From: Euwallacea fornicatus
Taxonomy: Eukaryota; Arthropoda; Insecta; Coleoptera; Curculionidae
NCBI RefSeq assembly: GCF_040115645.1
Contig: NC_089547.1
Coordinates: forward strand, 1,736,001 to 1,800,000
Reading direction: 5' to 3'
DNA length: 64,000 nt
In this document: positions 35,529 to 47,504 of the stretch, one piece after another
Numbering within the stretch: position 1 is the stretch's first letter
Layout: each line of letters opens with the position of its first letter
Translations under genes and position numbers: made by a program
Notes under the pieces: model-generated
Told to the model about the DNA's origin: nothing
Databases searched by the model: none
Seen by the model: the letters and a program-made list of their open reading frames with translations, nothing else

Positions 35529-36439
35529 TGCAGGGTGATCCCTAAGGGTGCACCGATATTTAAAGAGGTGATCCTCTGGATTATTCTAAGTTGAAAATGT
35601 TATATAAACGTTTGTCCAAAAATGAGCCGTTTTCGAAATAAGAAGAGTTAAATATTAAGAAAAATAAAATATATTTTTTGCTTTTTTGAAAACATCGCAA
35701 AATATTTTATTAAAAATCTGTTTATGTACGCAGTAGTTCAAACAGTACCGTTTCCTTCTATTTACAGAGAAGTGCTGCAACCATAGACGTGCTTAGGAAT
35801 TACCATCTTATTTCTTATATAGGAATGTGAGGTACGCCACTGGTTTTTTCCAAATTGAATTCATTAAAGAAAAAACACATCAAAACAAACCAAAAATATC
35901 TCTTATGCTCGTTCGATACAATAAATAATTTTTAAGAACTAAAATAAAATATGTCCTGTTGAAAATTATGTAAGACGTCGTATGGTGGAGTCGTGTGAGG
36001 TAATTTGCAGTACCCCTGGTGTTTTTTAACGTTTTCGACAGTACATGAGAAAAAGGATAGATGCATGTATTATAGCAAATGACGGTCATTTTCAACAATT
36101 GTTATAATGTATCCAATTTAGAAAATACCAGTGGTGTAGCACCTATTTTCCTATAAGAATTAATGTGGTGACCTCTCCGCGCGTTTCTAGTTACAGCATT
36201 TTTTTTATAAAAGACAAATGTACTGTTTGAATTACTGTGTAGGTGTACCGAGTATCAATAAAATATCTTGTGGCAGTTTGAAAATAAGAAGAGAGATATT
36301 TCATTTTTGCTAATATTTAACACCCTGTATCTTGCAAACGGCTCATTTTACGACATACGTTTACGTAACATGTTCGTCTTAGGACAATCTGGAAAATCAG
36401 CTCCTTAAATAACGGAATACCCTCAGGCATCACTCTGTA
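35529..36439. mobile_element. 911-bp foldback element with roughly 335-bp diverged arms
   Basis: Left arm (35529 to about 35866) and right arm (about 36105-36439) are inverted copies sharing roughly 70% of bases by eye. Ends read TGCAGGGTGATCCC and, from the right on the minus strand, TACAGAGTGATGCC. Shared internal blocks include ATATAAACGTTTGTC/ACGTAAACGTATGTC, AAAATGAGCCGTTT, AGTTAAATATTA, TTCAAACAGTAC and ACCACTGGT. The inner terminal motif TACAGGGTGTTAAAT ends 110 bp from the right end (36329) and a decayed form lies 110 bp from the left end (35639). No transposase fragment was recognised in the roughly 240-bp centre. Confidence 0.85.
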
Positions 36440-38179
36440 TATAGTTCCAGCATTTTCAACCAATATCTACAAAACTTTTTTAGATAAAAAAATCGTTTTT
36501 ACTAGCATTGACACTAGTGAAACCATCAATTGTGAGTTGTTCCGAGTTCGAAGTGGGCCCTTGTGGATGCTCCGCTGACCCTCCAACTGCAGTAAGAAAG
36601 TGCAAATAACCTAGTTTTCGGTTTCTAAATTTTTCGGACCGCAATATGAGACAATTTCGTGTGTGCAACAATGTTCATCAGTACCACCACAACAGAAAGC
36701 AATTATTGAGAACACAAATCACAGCTAAAAATAATGAAAGTTAAGAGGCCTCCGAAAGCGTAAAATAATATGCACGATGGAGGCAAACTTCCCCTTCATC
36801 GAGGGAAACTAATGCGCTTTTAATTACTCAGTTCCACTCAGGGCATACAGGAGGTTAAATTTTTAAACGCTCCTAGAAATCTGGGCCTATTTGTGAAAAA
36901 AACCGAAAACTAATTGATTCTTCCAACTTTGATACTTTCAAAAACCGGGAAGTAAAATAACACGGTTCACTACTAGCCTGACAGCAAAAGTAAAGCAAAC
37001 AATGGAAAATTAACGTCCTTTTGGAAAGCTTGCCTCCCCTTTGGGTATTTGTCCAGAAAGTTTGCTTCCACTTTTTTTATTGAATCTTTTATGAGGCAAA
37101 CATACACCTCAGCTTTATCGATTTACATGTTATATGCATAGCTTTAAAACACCTGAATATTTTATTTTTCTGTGTTTTTTTTTGTTTGCGGATTATTATT
37201 GATGCCTTTTCAATCCTCATGCTATGCATGTTCTGATGACGTTCACAGGGTGACTTTTGATATAAATTTTCACCTCAGCAATAAGATGCTGATAGGTTCC
37301 ATTAAACCATGCGAACGGGTTTTCCAAGAGCTTTTCAAGGTGTTTTATTGATTCTTCAAATTTTGGATTTTCTAAACATGTCCAGTTCTTATTATGTGTT
37401 TCCATTAGTCACCACCTTCATATTTCACCACAAAATGTGGGCAATCTTAGGATGTTTTTTGAATCAAATTTTCACCGGCCTGTTATTTTTAGTTGTTGTT
37501 AAAAGTAATATTCAAACCGTCATCATTAAACTATCAACAAACTTACTTTTGACCCTGGACTAAGCATATTCGATAAGTAGTTTCCGAGTTAAAATTAAAA
37601 CACAATTTGTCGCTTTTGTTTGCCAAAGGCACGTAAATTCCTCATTTTTACTGCAAATTTGACACAAAAAGTTACTTAATAATATATATGCTTATCACTA
37701 GCAATTGTAAATGTTGACTAGTTAACAACTTTGTAATTATATAACACTCTCACACCATCACAAGAGATAATATTTAGTAGCGACAAGTTCTTTTATCAGT
37801 TAATCGTAGCTATACCAGAAAACAATGTTTTCTAAGAAAACAATGGGATTCTTATTCAATTATACTTAGTACTAGCCGAATCTAAATTTAAGGTGAAAGA
37901 TGGTAAGAGTCAGGATCATTTTTCTTACTAATGACCATTCGTGTCAAGTGCCTTCTCGTCTTGGATACTCTGAAACTTTCCGAACAAGTTCGGATTTTCA
38001 ATGATACTTTCCTTGAAGTTGCATCTACAGGGGTCCGAAAATAACTACAAAATATTTTGGGAGACAGTTTTATAGATTAAAATAATTTAAAAAATCTAAT
38101 AAATATACCCCACAAATTGCTTTTTAAAAGGGTTAGAACCTCTTCGAAAGGGAACTGGAAGCTACAAGGATGCGTACTG
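36440..38179. other. Intergenic, one unrecognised frame
   Basis: At 37217-37405 (minus) a hydrophilic 62-codon frame begins at an ATG (METHNKNWTCLENPKFEESI). It has plausible amino-acid composition but no family match, no clear splice sites, and a hydrophobic frame on the opposite strand (37309-37563) over the same bases, so it is not called as a gene. CACAGGGTGACTTTTGAT at 37245 resembles an element end without a partner. Confidence 0.35.
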
Positions 38180-39077
38180 TACAGAGTGTCCCACAGGGAC
38201 CCGCCATTAAACGTTTCGGAAAAACTATGAACAGCAAAATTGCGGAAATTGAGTGGTTTGGTAAAAGTCTTGGGGCGACCTCATCTAAAATATTTTCAAT
38301 GACGTCACACTTCTGGTTGTACCGGAAGTCAGTACTTGTTTGCTCGTTTTAAATGGAACACCATTGTATTTTTGGATCCTATGTTCAATTTTAATAGAAG
38401 CTTATTCGTACTTTGGTTTTCTTAGAATTAAGAGTTTTCAAGATACATACAATTCAATGTTGAAAGTAACACATGCAGATGTCTCCAGAATTGCACATTG
38501 TTGACAAACTGAAAAATATTTTGTAATCCTTTTCTGCCACAATACTATCGAAAGTTCATATTTTAACATAATGTCAAGCTTTGTGTAAGATTTTTTTATA
38601 GGGTGTCCACAAAAATAGAACCAACTTCAACATAAAAAATGTTTTAATTAAAAATTTTAAATGGAACGCTACTATTATTTAACTGGATTATGAAACTACG
38701 TCGAAAAAACGTTCACTTTTAATTAACTAAAGTAAAGGTACATAGTTTTTGGATAATTTCATTTTATGAGTTGATGCAGGAATAATAGAGCCCTCATTTT
38801 AAGCTATTTCGAAAATTATTAATTTTAAGAAACCCAACATATTAATAAGCTTGTTTTAAAATTGAACAGAAATCCAAAAGTCCAATAATATCTATGATGT
38901 TATAAGCATAGCAATAAGCAAGCGTCGACTTCCAGTACAACAGAAAATATGACGTCATTAAAAATATTTTAGATGGGGTCGCCTCAAGGCTCTCAGCAAA
39001 CCACAAAATTTTCGCAATCTTGCTACCCATGTTTTCCCCAAAACGCCTAACGGCAATTGCCGGTGGGACACCCCGTA
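38180..39077. mobile_element. 898-bp foldback element with roughly 270-bp arms
   Basis: Left arm (38180 to about 38446) and right arm (about 38803-39077) are inverted copies. Ends read TACAGAGTGTCCCA and, on the minus strand from the right, TACGGGGTGTCCCA. Strong shared blocks include CATCTAAAATATTTT, AATGACGTCA, GTTCAATTTTAA and AGCTTATT. The CRE-like octamer TGACGTCA is present in both arms. The roughly 350-bp centre contains another TAGGGTGTCC at about 38600 but no recognisable protein fragment. Short minus- and plus-strand frames in the arms mirror each other and are not genes. Confidence 0.85.
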
Positions 39078-42000
39078 TTTATTAAGAAGCATTTCGATAT
39101 TCATGCAACCGTGCATCGGTTTATAAAAACTTACATGTCCAAAAAGAGGTCTATTCCGACGAGATGAAGAAAAAGTACCTTTTTTACTCAAAAATGTTTG
39201 CAATTGAGTAATTGAATTTTAAAAATTAAGATATGTCACAAATCACAAAGGCTGGCCGACATTTACCTAGGAGATCTCCTGTATGTGACTCCCATGCCTA
39301 AAATCTGTAATTGTTAATATAAAAAAAGTTTTCCAAGTTATTAAAGTATACGGAATTTCATAGTTTTAGCGCAAACGGTTTCGAAAATATTGCGAAAAAA
39401 CCATCTTCAGAGTGCCCATTTAAGGGGCTCCAGCTCCCTTTAAGAAGCATTTTTTGGAGTATGTTTATAAAAACTTTTTTTCTTATTTTGATCTATACAA
39501 CTGCCTTCCAAAATATTTCGACGTTATTTCACGACACTCAGTATAATTCAGACCATTAAACATCCTTTGTTCGGTGCTGCGTGCATGCACTCCAACGTGA
39601 AATTATTAATTCAAAATGGACCAGTTTGGCATAAAGTTTTCCCTAACTGCCGCGTGCAGGGAAATTCGTAGGTGAAATCCCTCAGGTCCAAGAAATCCAT
39701 CTAACCCAAAAATAGGTCTCAACCTCAATTGGCAATTATTTATTCCGTACTTTTTCCTTTTCCATCTCCTTCACTGCCTTTATTGCCTATAAATTTAAGT
39801 TTTAAGTCTTGTACAAGGTTTCAGTCACGATCGAGAGGCGGGGGGGTCGGTTCTTGTTTTTACCGCAAACGCATCAGGAGAGACACGATATTGCGGCTGA
39901 AAACGAACACGAAGATGACCTAGAAGGTAACTTTAATCGGTCCACTTTACCATGGGTGGTAATTGGTAACGTCGCTATTTTTCCAAACTAAAACTAGATT
40001 TAAGAGAATATCTGCAAATATTACAAATTGGTCAAAGACACACGAACATGCTTTACGATGTTTACACCTTCGTATGCCTACAATGCATTAAGCGTTCAAC
40101 CTTGAAGACCCCCTTGAACACTTGTGATTAGATAATTTATTTGTTTTTGAGACGTCTTGTTTATGGCTTTGGAATGACTTATAGGCCGTTAAGTCAAAGT
40201 GGCAAACTTCGTTAAGTAGTCTGTCAAGTTAGATAATGGCCGCAGAGGTTGATCAGTGTGTTAAATCTTCGTTTATAGCTATTTAGACAACAAGTGTGTT
40301 AATAGTGGCGATTAATAATCCAGACGGTTTATAGAGTTGAAATTGTCAATTGACCAGTCTGAATCCGGAAAAGATTGACAGTGACATATGAACGCACTCC
40401 GCCACTTATGAGAGTACTTTCGGTTCGCAAATTCAAGAAGTTAACTCCAATCACCGTGACATGATGGTGACACGAAGCAGAACGATAGATAACAGGTGCT
40501 GCGCATCTTTCAAGGTCACACGGGAAACATTTGTGAGTGTATCGAATTTTCTTGATGTGTTAAAGTTTCACTTTGAGTAATATTACTGTTCGACCCTGAT
40601 ATTTATTCGAGTGTTAAATAACAGAACAATATGTCCTAACAGCTATTAAACAAATTTTATGGAACCTCAGTCCGAACCGATCGGTAAGATTTTTTAAGGG
40701 TTTAGAACGCAGTTGCGAGATTTTCTACACTGGCAATATGAGGGTGATGTCAATTACTATTGATGGCTGCGTTCGAAACTCCTATCGCGACCACCTTATG
40801 AGATATATTTTTCTTTAAAAATTATTTCATTCCATTTAGATTGATCAAATAAGGTGCAATTGAACCTTGAAACCTAGAGGTTTCACAGATGATATAAACA
40901 CGAAGAAAAAAACGATTTACGTATCTAGTTACGATACATAAAAGCATTTCCCCTATTTACGGCTCAGCAGATGGCTCTCAGCAAACATGATAGATGCAAA
41001 ATTGTCAACGAAAAGTTGATTTCACATGTCCAGATATAGCGCTTTTAAGTGTACACACGTAATGCCCTTCTGGATAATCTTCATCATTAGAACTACTAAT
41101 TGGCCCCTCTTTGATTAAAGCATTGATTGATTGAGGATGTAAGACGGCTTCTCAACTTAAATTTATTTTGTCGAAAAAATACCAACTCCTAGAACACTTG
41201 TTGATCGAGAGATGCGAAACTAATAAATTTTCTTGAATTCCAAAGTGATTCAGTTGGAACAGCTTGCAATAAAACCTCATAATACCTTCTAAAGCAAAGT
41301 TAAATTCAATGAGGCTCAGCATCATCATTCACAGTTTGTGTGTCAAAGGCTGCATCCAAATTTCTACTTGAAGCGTGTTCTTCATTTAGTAACGGGCCCG
41401 AATGGGCATAGCGAATGCATAATTCATGAGGAACAAGGTTCATGAATACACAAAATATAATTTGTTTTGGTTCTGTGTTTGGTTTCTATTAACGAGGGAC
41501 CGTTTTAGATTCAACGGAGCCGCTCGCTTACCGGCGTTCTGATTATTAATTATGAATAGTTAAAATTTTGAACCGAAGGAAACTGCTGTGTTTGCCAATC
41601 GAGTTGCTGATTAATTGTTACTGTTATAATCGTCAGCTTTTCGGTATTTTTTTTGTCGCTTTCTGAGGCAGAAGTTTTCCCATTTCCAGGCAACGAACAA
41701 TAATTGCAATAAATGAAAATCTGAATTAATTTGAAAAGGAATTTCGAGACGAGCGACCGCTTTCGTGCGGAAACTGGATCTCTATTTACAGCCAAGAAAT
41801 TGTTTACACCGAAACGGCTCCCTTTCATTCCAGTTATAACTCGAAGGGAAGTTTCCGCAATTAATTGGACCCAAAGTTTTCCTCCATCGGCATTAATTTA
41901 ATTCAGTCTGTTATGTTTAGGTATTTAATTCGGAATTCCATGGAAAAACTCCGCGAGTGTTTAGATTAAGTAAGATTCATTGGAAAGTGCGCCTTCTCAA

Positions 42001-43153
42001 AGCTTAGACTGAAGTTTAAATGAGGGTGTTCCACTGATGGGGACATGGAATTGCAGTTCCAAGAGAGCATGTAGAATTTTTGACGAAACCATCGCTATTC
42101 AAAAGTAATAATTTATTAAAATTTCCACATCATCGATCAAGTGAAAGTATCATATCTGTCACTTTCCTGCAGTTCTTTGGGCTATTATAATGAGGTCCAT
42201 TTCTTTCGCCTTTATGTACATTTTTTTTGGATTTCTCGCCATTTAGAGAAAAATTACCGTAAATTTTGAAATTTAACCTCGATAGAATTGTTGATTTCCC
42301 CCAAGGTGACAGTTGTTCCTTCCAGAGGACTTCATCCAACCAGGCAACAGGTGTACCCCAACGGTTGTCTCATGGGATTTTTTTTGTTCTTAGATATTAT
42401 CATATGTCCTTCAAACTCCTTAGAATTCTAAGCTTCAAGGGCGATAGAGAACACCCACTTCACCATTCTTCTGGTCAGTGTTGAAACAAATGTGTTCCAT
42501 GCAACAAGTGCAATTAAATTCAAAAAATCTAATTTTCACTAAAACGTACTTGATTAACTATCATTAATATAATATAATATCATATATTCGATATAATATC
42601 ATATCATCGATAACTCATCATATCAATTGCATCGAGGAGATGTTTCGGGATTCAAATTGACAGAAAAGAGAGGGAAAACACGCTGTATCCGACAAAAATT
42701 ATGCTACTATGGAGGTGCCGGAAATGAAGCACAAGTTACTTAAGTAAGCGGAAACACTGTCAGTTATTTTCTCATCTGTGCAGAAAGAAGATGAGAAAAT
42801 ATGTGGCATATTTGAGTCGCTCTTCAAAAAATCTCAGTAAAAAAAATCTCCATACAGAGTACTACAAATTCGAGGGATCACGTGAGGTTCTGCTAAGGTA
42901 ATATATCGTTAAAATTAAGGCAAATCTGCGCAATTCACGCTTCATATTGACTCCGCTTTAAGTTGGACAAATTTTAATGCTTCCGAAGAATAGTGCCCAA
43001 AAACGAATATTGGAAATTTCGTTTTCCTGCGAATATTTTTGGAAGTTTTAGACTGTTTTTCAGTCTTAAACCGATTTCTGAAACAGCATTAAATACCGTA
43101 TATTTGCCTTGATTTAACCAATGCTGTATCTCTGAAAAAGACTCGAGACCAAA
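39078..43153. other. Intergenic, no gene seen
   Basis: Four kilobases without a recognisable gene. An AT-only microsatellite-like run (ATAATAT/ATCATAT units) lies at about 42565-42620. A perfect nuclear-receptor half site TCAAGGTCA (FTZ-F1/ERR type) occurs at 40510-40518 in a GC-richer patch, but one such site is expected by chance about this often. Confidence 0.4.
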
Positions 43154-43514
43154 CGCGCGACGCTGCGCCGTGCTCTAAAATACCGCACTGAACTGTACAA
43201 CTTGGCGCAGATGTGCGCCAACTAGCGCAAAATTTTTAAAAGAAAAACAAATTCTGTGGTGTTTGTAATGAATTTTGCGCACACTATTTTAATTTAAATC
43301 GACAATCATTCAACTCAAAAGCGTACAGACGACGTATTTACATTCCATCCCGCTTAAAACAAACGTTTTTCTTTGATATACCGACACTTGCTGGAAATTG
43401 TCGCTCTTGTTGAGCGATCGCATTGTTTGGCGCGTTTCAACGTGGCTTACGGTCCAAATCTAACGCTCCGTGTTCCGCGATGCGGAATTTAACAGCGCGG
43501 CGCGGCGCGACGCC
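43154..43514. repeat. GC-rich imperfect inverted repeat, possible MITE
   Basis: A GC-rich block with CGCGCGACGCTGCGCCGTGC at 43154-43173 is answered on the opposite strand by GCGTCGCGCCGCGCCGCGCT (43514 back to about 43494). Both continue into a similar C-x-x-TAAAAT-CCGCA stretch, giving an imperfect pair of about 45 bp. The centre also contains the small palindrome TTGGCGCAG-ATG-TGCGCCAA (43201-43221). Base composition is wholly unlike the surroundings. A non-autonomous DNA transposon of non-mariner type is likely. Confidence 0.5.
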
Positions 43515-43800
43515 TTCAATCTGAAGCCACCTTTATGCGTTGAACGATACCCAAAGATTTTCGCAAATTTGCAGATTTAGAATAAAAAAACGTTTGCCGA
43601 TGAAAGAGGAATTTGTTTAACTAACGGACTAAGATTCGTTTTTCTGTATCTGTAGAACAAAAATGATATGATGATGATAAAATATAATTAGGACAAAGAA
43701 ATATCAAGATCAGACGAGTAAGAACGAACATAATGCACTAAGACTTGGAACGTTTGAGCATAGTAGCACTTAAAGAAAAAAAACTTTGGGAAATGTTACT

Positions 43801-44679
43801 TTATTTCTCAACGTATTCTTTGGATTTTGACAAATTTTGCTCAGCGGTATTCTATGGCTCTTATTCCCTGTTTATCGTAAGAAGCTTAGAATGTTTCAAA
43901 CTAGGCATCGACTTCGGGCCCCACCCCTTCATTATTGGCAAATCTCTTTCCCCCGAGCCATTTTTGCAAGTTTGCAAATAGAAACTAATCTGAGGAGGTT
44001 AAATCTGGTAAATGAGGTGGGTGATGAAAAAGTTCGAAAACAAGTCGACTGATTGTAGCTCTAGCTATGAAAAAAGTGTGGACTGGTGCGTTATCTTGAC
44101 GAAAGGAAACTTTGTTTGTCGCCAAATGCGGCCGCTTCTTCCTAATTTCTCCGCTCAAACGCTGCAATAAATTTCTATAATATTCTCCGTTTCTTGTTTT
44201 TCTCTTAGAGAGATAATTATTAGAAATTATCGCATGTAAATCTCAAAAAACTCACGCCATCACCTTTCCTGCAGATGGAACGATTTTCGTCTCCTTTAAA
44301 ACATCCTCCCGATGCTGTTTTTGTCACATCTTACGCACAGCTTTTTCATATCTAATTAATCGGTCAAAATGCGGTGTGCAGTGCTTTTGCAATGCTTATT
44401 ATGTCTACTAACTTTTGCAATTTTTGACAACCGTTTTCCAATACAATTTTGTGGATTTTCAACACAATATATATCTGGAGTAGTCAAATCTGGAATTTCA
44501 TTGGGTCGACCATTGCGGAGTTCGTCTTGGTAGCTCGTACGACCGCGTTTAAACTCTACCACCCAATATTTTACAGTTGTTAACAAAGAACCAGATCCTC
44601 TTAGAGTTTTGATGTTGGGTGCATTAAGGCGTTTCATATGAAAGTAATGAATCACGTATCGATGACGAATTTTTTCTAT
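43801..44679 (-). pseudogene. Canonical mariner transposase relic (DD34D)
   Basis: Minus strand. At 44679 the start is ATA, where mariners have ATG; the protein then reads EKIRHRYVIHYFHMKRLNAP (helix-turn-helix region). It continues through VVEFKRGRTSYQDELRNGRP and RLSKIAKVSRHNKHC. The second catalytic Asp lies in FRQDNAPVHT and the third at PDLTSSD, exactly 34 residues apart as in mariner. FANLQKWLGGKRFANNEGVG and a YVEK stop at 43801 complete the C terminus. The first catalytic Asp region (about 44170-44350) is shifted and interrupted by stops. At about 293 codons against the usual 345-350 it is shortened and disabled, but recognisable along its whole length. Confidence 0.9.
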
Positions 44680-45365
44680 GCTCAGAAACTCTCTAAAAGC
44701 CTTCACTAGAAACAGTTCCAAAACAAACACAAATCAACGCAGCACCTTCAAATTTTAGACTTGAGCTATTTAAGGTTAAGTCTGTGTAATATACGCAAAT
44801 TTTTAACAGCAAATCACCATCTATATGTCATGTCGGATACTTCTGGGACTATCCTCGTACTTAAAAACTAAATGCCACTCGTATTTCACAGATGCCTTCG
44901 TTCACTTGTAAACTGCAATCCAGGGAGTTATTTTGTCCAGAACTTTCTAAAATATCGCCTGTTTCCAACGCAAACAGACGCGTTCGTCAGGCGCACCTGG
45001 TTTGTTTTACTGGTCCCGAATTTATGAAATTTTAAATTGGCTCCAGAGTTTGCCCAACATTGTTCAACAGCTGTTCTGGGACCAGTTACACTGATTGTAT
45101 TTCAAACAAAACTTTTCGCCTCTGCCATTTTCTTCTGCAAACTCATGCTCTTTGAGGTGAATAATGGAGTTGTGGCTCCTTTTGGTTTATGCAAATAACC
45201 CTTCGACTACCATAGGAAAATCAAACAAACCTGCGGGTGTATATCTAAGGAAATTCATACGCACTGTTAAGTAAATTGGATAAATACATATTGTACGGGC
45301 CAGAGAAATTTCCAAAGTCCGTGTGTGTGCGTTAGTAGCTATGTCAATAAGCTTTGTTAATCTAA

Positions 45366-45584
45366 AGGAGTAGGGAAAGTTCGGTGTTGTACGAAGACGA
45401 AGAGGCCGCAAGGAACATAAGCCGTGATAGTAATTTCTGCAGGCATTCTTTGGCTAATGAAGAGCCCGTAGACGACGTTCCCGAAGGGGAGGATTATCTG
45501 GAAACCGTTTCCAGAGAGCTGTCTCTTAAATCACACTTAGCGCCCGTTTGCCAACGTGGCAAAAACCGGCGAAAGGGGAGATGA
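45366..45584 (+). CDS. Possible unrecognised exon, acidic then basic
   Basis: An open frame from just after a stop at 45363 to TGA at 45582 encodes an acidic segment (LYEDEEAARNISRDSNF, then EEPVDDVPEGEDYLETVSRE) and a basic end (QRGKNRRKGR). There is no ATG, so it would have to be an internal or terminal exon; TAG at 45371-45373 is a weak acceptor and no good donor is needed if the TGA is the true end. The stretch is GC-richer and less repetitive than its neighbours, but no family is recognised and no partner exon was found. Confidence 0.2.
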   Translation, partial: RSRESSVLYEDEEAARNISRDSNFCRHSLANEEPVDDVPEGEDYLETVSRELSLKSHLAPVCQRGKNRRKGR

Positions 45585-47481
45585 CATCACTGTTATCAGG
45601 GGGTTAGGAAATAATCCACTAAGCAGAAACAGTTTTCAGGGGGTGATTAAGATTTCGCTCGGGTTAGAAAGATATTGAAGTTAAAAATTTCCCATTTCGA
45701 CTGTTTGAACACTAAATTACGAAATATCGTCCCTTACTCGTCGGGGGTCAAATAAGATTTTTGGAACTGTGACTGTCGCTCATTTAATTACAAGGGAGCA
45801 AATTAAATTTCCCCTAAATTGAGATTAATCGTCGTTTTTGAAGTATGAAATTATCCAATCAATGAAGTAGAGTGTCACTTGCCTCCCCCGAGGGGACCTC
45901 GAGTTTACCCTCCTCGATCTCGAATCGAATTAGGGCAAACTAAATAGTTTATGTAATTGGAGTTTTATTTCAAGACACTTTCACACAATTTCCAATGGAT
46001 TTACATACATTTGCAAGAAAGCAATTGAATATATGTATGTAGGTGTTGTTATTTGCCCAGTCAATGTATTCTTACTATGACCCTCTAAACTAGAGAAAAC
46101 TCGGACAAAAGAGGAAAGAATGATGGAAGTAGCTAGTAGAAGTGGTAAACAAACAGATTCGGAAAAATTGGCCGCCCGCCGAGACGGCCATAGATTGATT
46201 TTGCTTGTCAAGTGTCAACAAACAAGGCCACTGGCCAGATCTCGGGGTAAACAATAGGGGCTCTTAATCAGGGGATGAATCAGGGGAAAAGGCAGTAAGG
46301 GCATTAGAGATCCGATTTTTGATAAGAGCGCTTCAATTTAGATTTAACAACTATAAGCGATAATATCAATTTGAGTTCTAATACCTGGTTGAATGATACA
46401 TCTAGTTCAGTTCGATGTTCATTTAAGTATCTGGAAATCTAGAATTAAAACAATTTTCACATATTTGACAACGCTCAGCAATCTCTAAGAACGGCATTTG
46501 GGCATTTTAGTACAATTAAAGTGTTTTAATCTTAAACAAAACCCACACAGCCAGTGCCAGGAAACACGTACATAGATCTGTCCAGCCCATCTACATGCAT
46601 ATTACAGTAACTGTTACATACTACAGCAATAGGTATGGACAATAGAAGGTTTTCCTCTATCTGAAGAAAGTTTTTGGTTAAAAAAAAATGACTGATTAAA
46701 AAGATGAAGAAGGGACCAACTGCTATGTGAATGCACACACTCGAGAGGAATAGGATCTAGCAAATTGGACAAACGGGAAACACAATCGTTATATCTGGCT
46801 CATCCTGAACCCTCTTTGCCTTACAAGACAAACAAAACAGCCCCGCGCCTCCTTCCTTCAATCACTCCATTGGAGCAATTCCAAATATAATTTTTTTCTT
46901 CTCTTTCTTTGCATTTTATGATTTATAATTTATATTTAGATTTAAGTGTTTTTGTCACAAAAGCAGTAATTATACATAGTCGATAGCTTTTTTCTCTAAA
47001 AGTAAAAGATTTCTGTATAATATATAAACTGGAATTTTCGATGAGGGTGCCAGAGAAAAAAAAATGCTGTAAAAACTTTCTGAAGAGAGAGATATTGCTT
47101 CGTCCATGGTCTATCCCTAATAACCTTTTTTCTCTAAACTAAACTAACCTCTTACCTAGACAATCTTAAAAATAAAGTCACGGTCAGATGTTTACTTAAG
47201 CGCTTTTGTCTGCGGCTCTACTCATATAAGAATATGGCAGTTGTACATCTGTTTGTAAACATATAATAAAGCCCATTAATCCCCATGCTGTAGTGCAAAT
47301 GGTGAGTTCATCATTCACGCTCGATAGCATTTATTTCCTATAATACACTCCATTAGTAATAAACACAATATATCGCCCTCCAGAATATATAGTTCTAATA
47401 AAATTTCCCGTATTACGATGAAAATCGCCACAGTGTTTAGTAGGTCTTAAATTTCAAGTGTCAGGGAGCCTTTGAATTTGA

Positions 47482-47504
47482 TGCCGCGACTCGCTGACGC
47501 GGCA
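47482..47504. repeat. GC-rich 7-bp-stem hairpin
   Basis: TGCCGCG (47482-47488) and CGCGGCA (47498-47504) are perfect inverted copies around a 9-base loop in otherwise AT-rich DNA. No adjacent gene explains it. Confidence 0.6.

Noticed and set aside
37245..37556. Possible small element between CACAGGGTGACTTTT and an opposite CCAGGGTCAAAAG
   Set aside because: Only the first six bases match as an inverted pair and no target duplication is visible.
40510..40518. FTZ-F1/ERR-type site TCAAGGTCA
   Set aside because: A single nine-base match in 64 kb is about what chance predicts and no promoter is known nearby.
43745..44052. Plus-strand frames over the mariner relic
   Set aside because: They are antisense readings of the transposase C terminus, which is recognisable on the minus strand.
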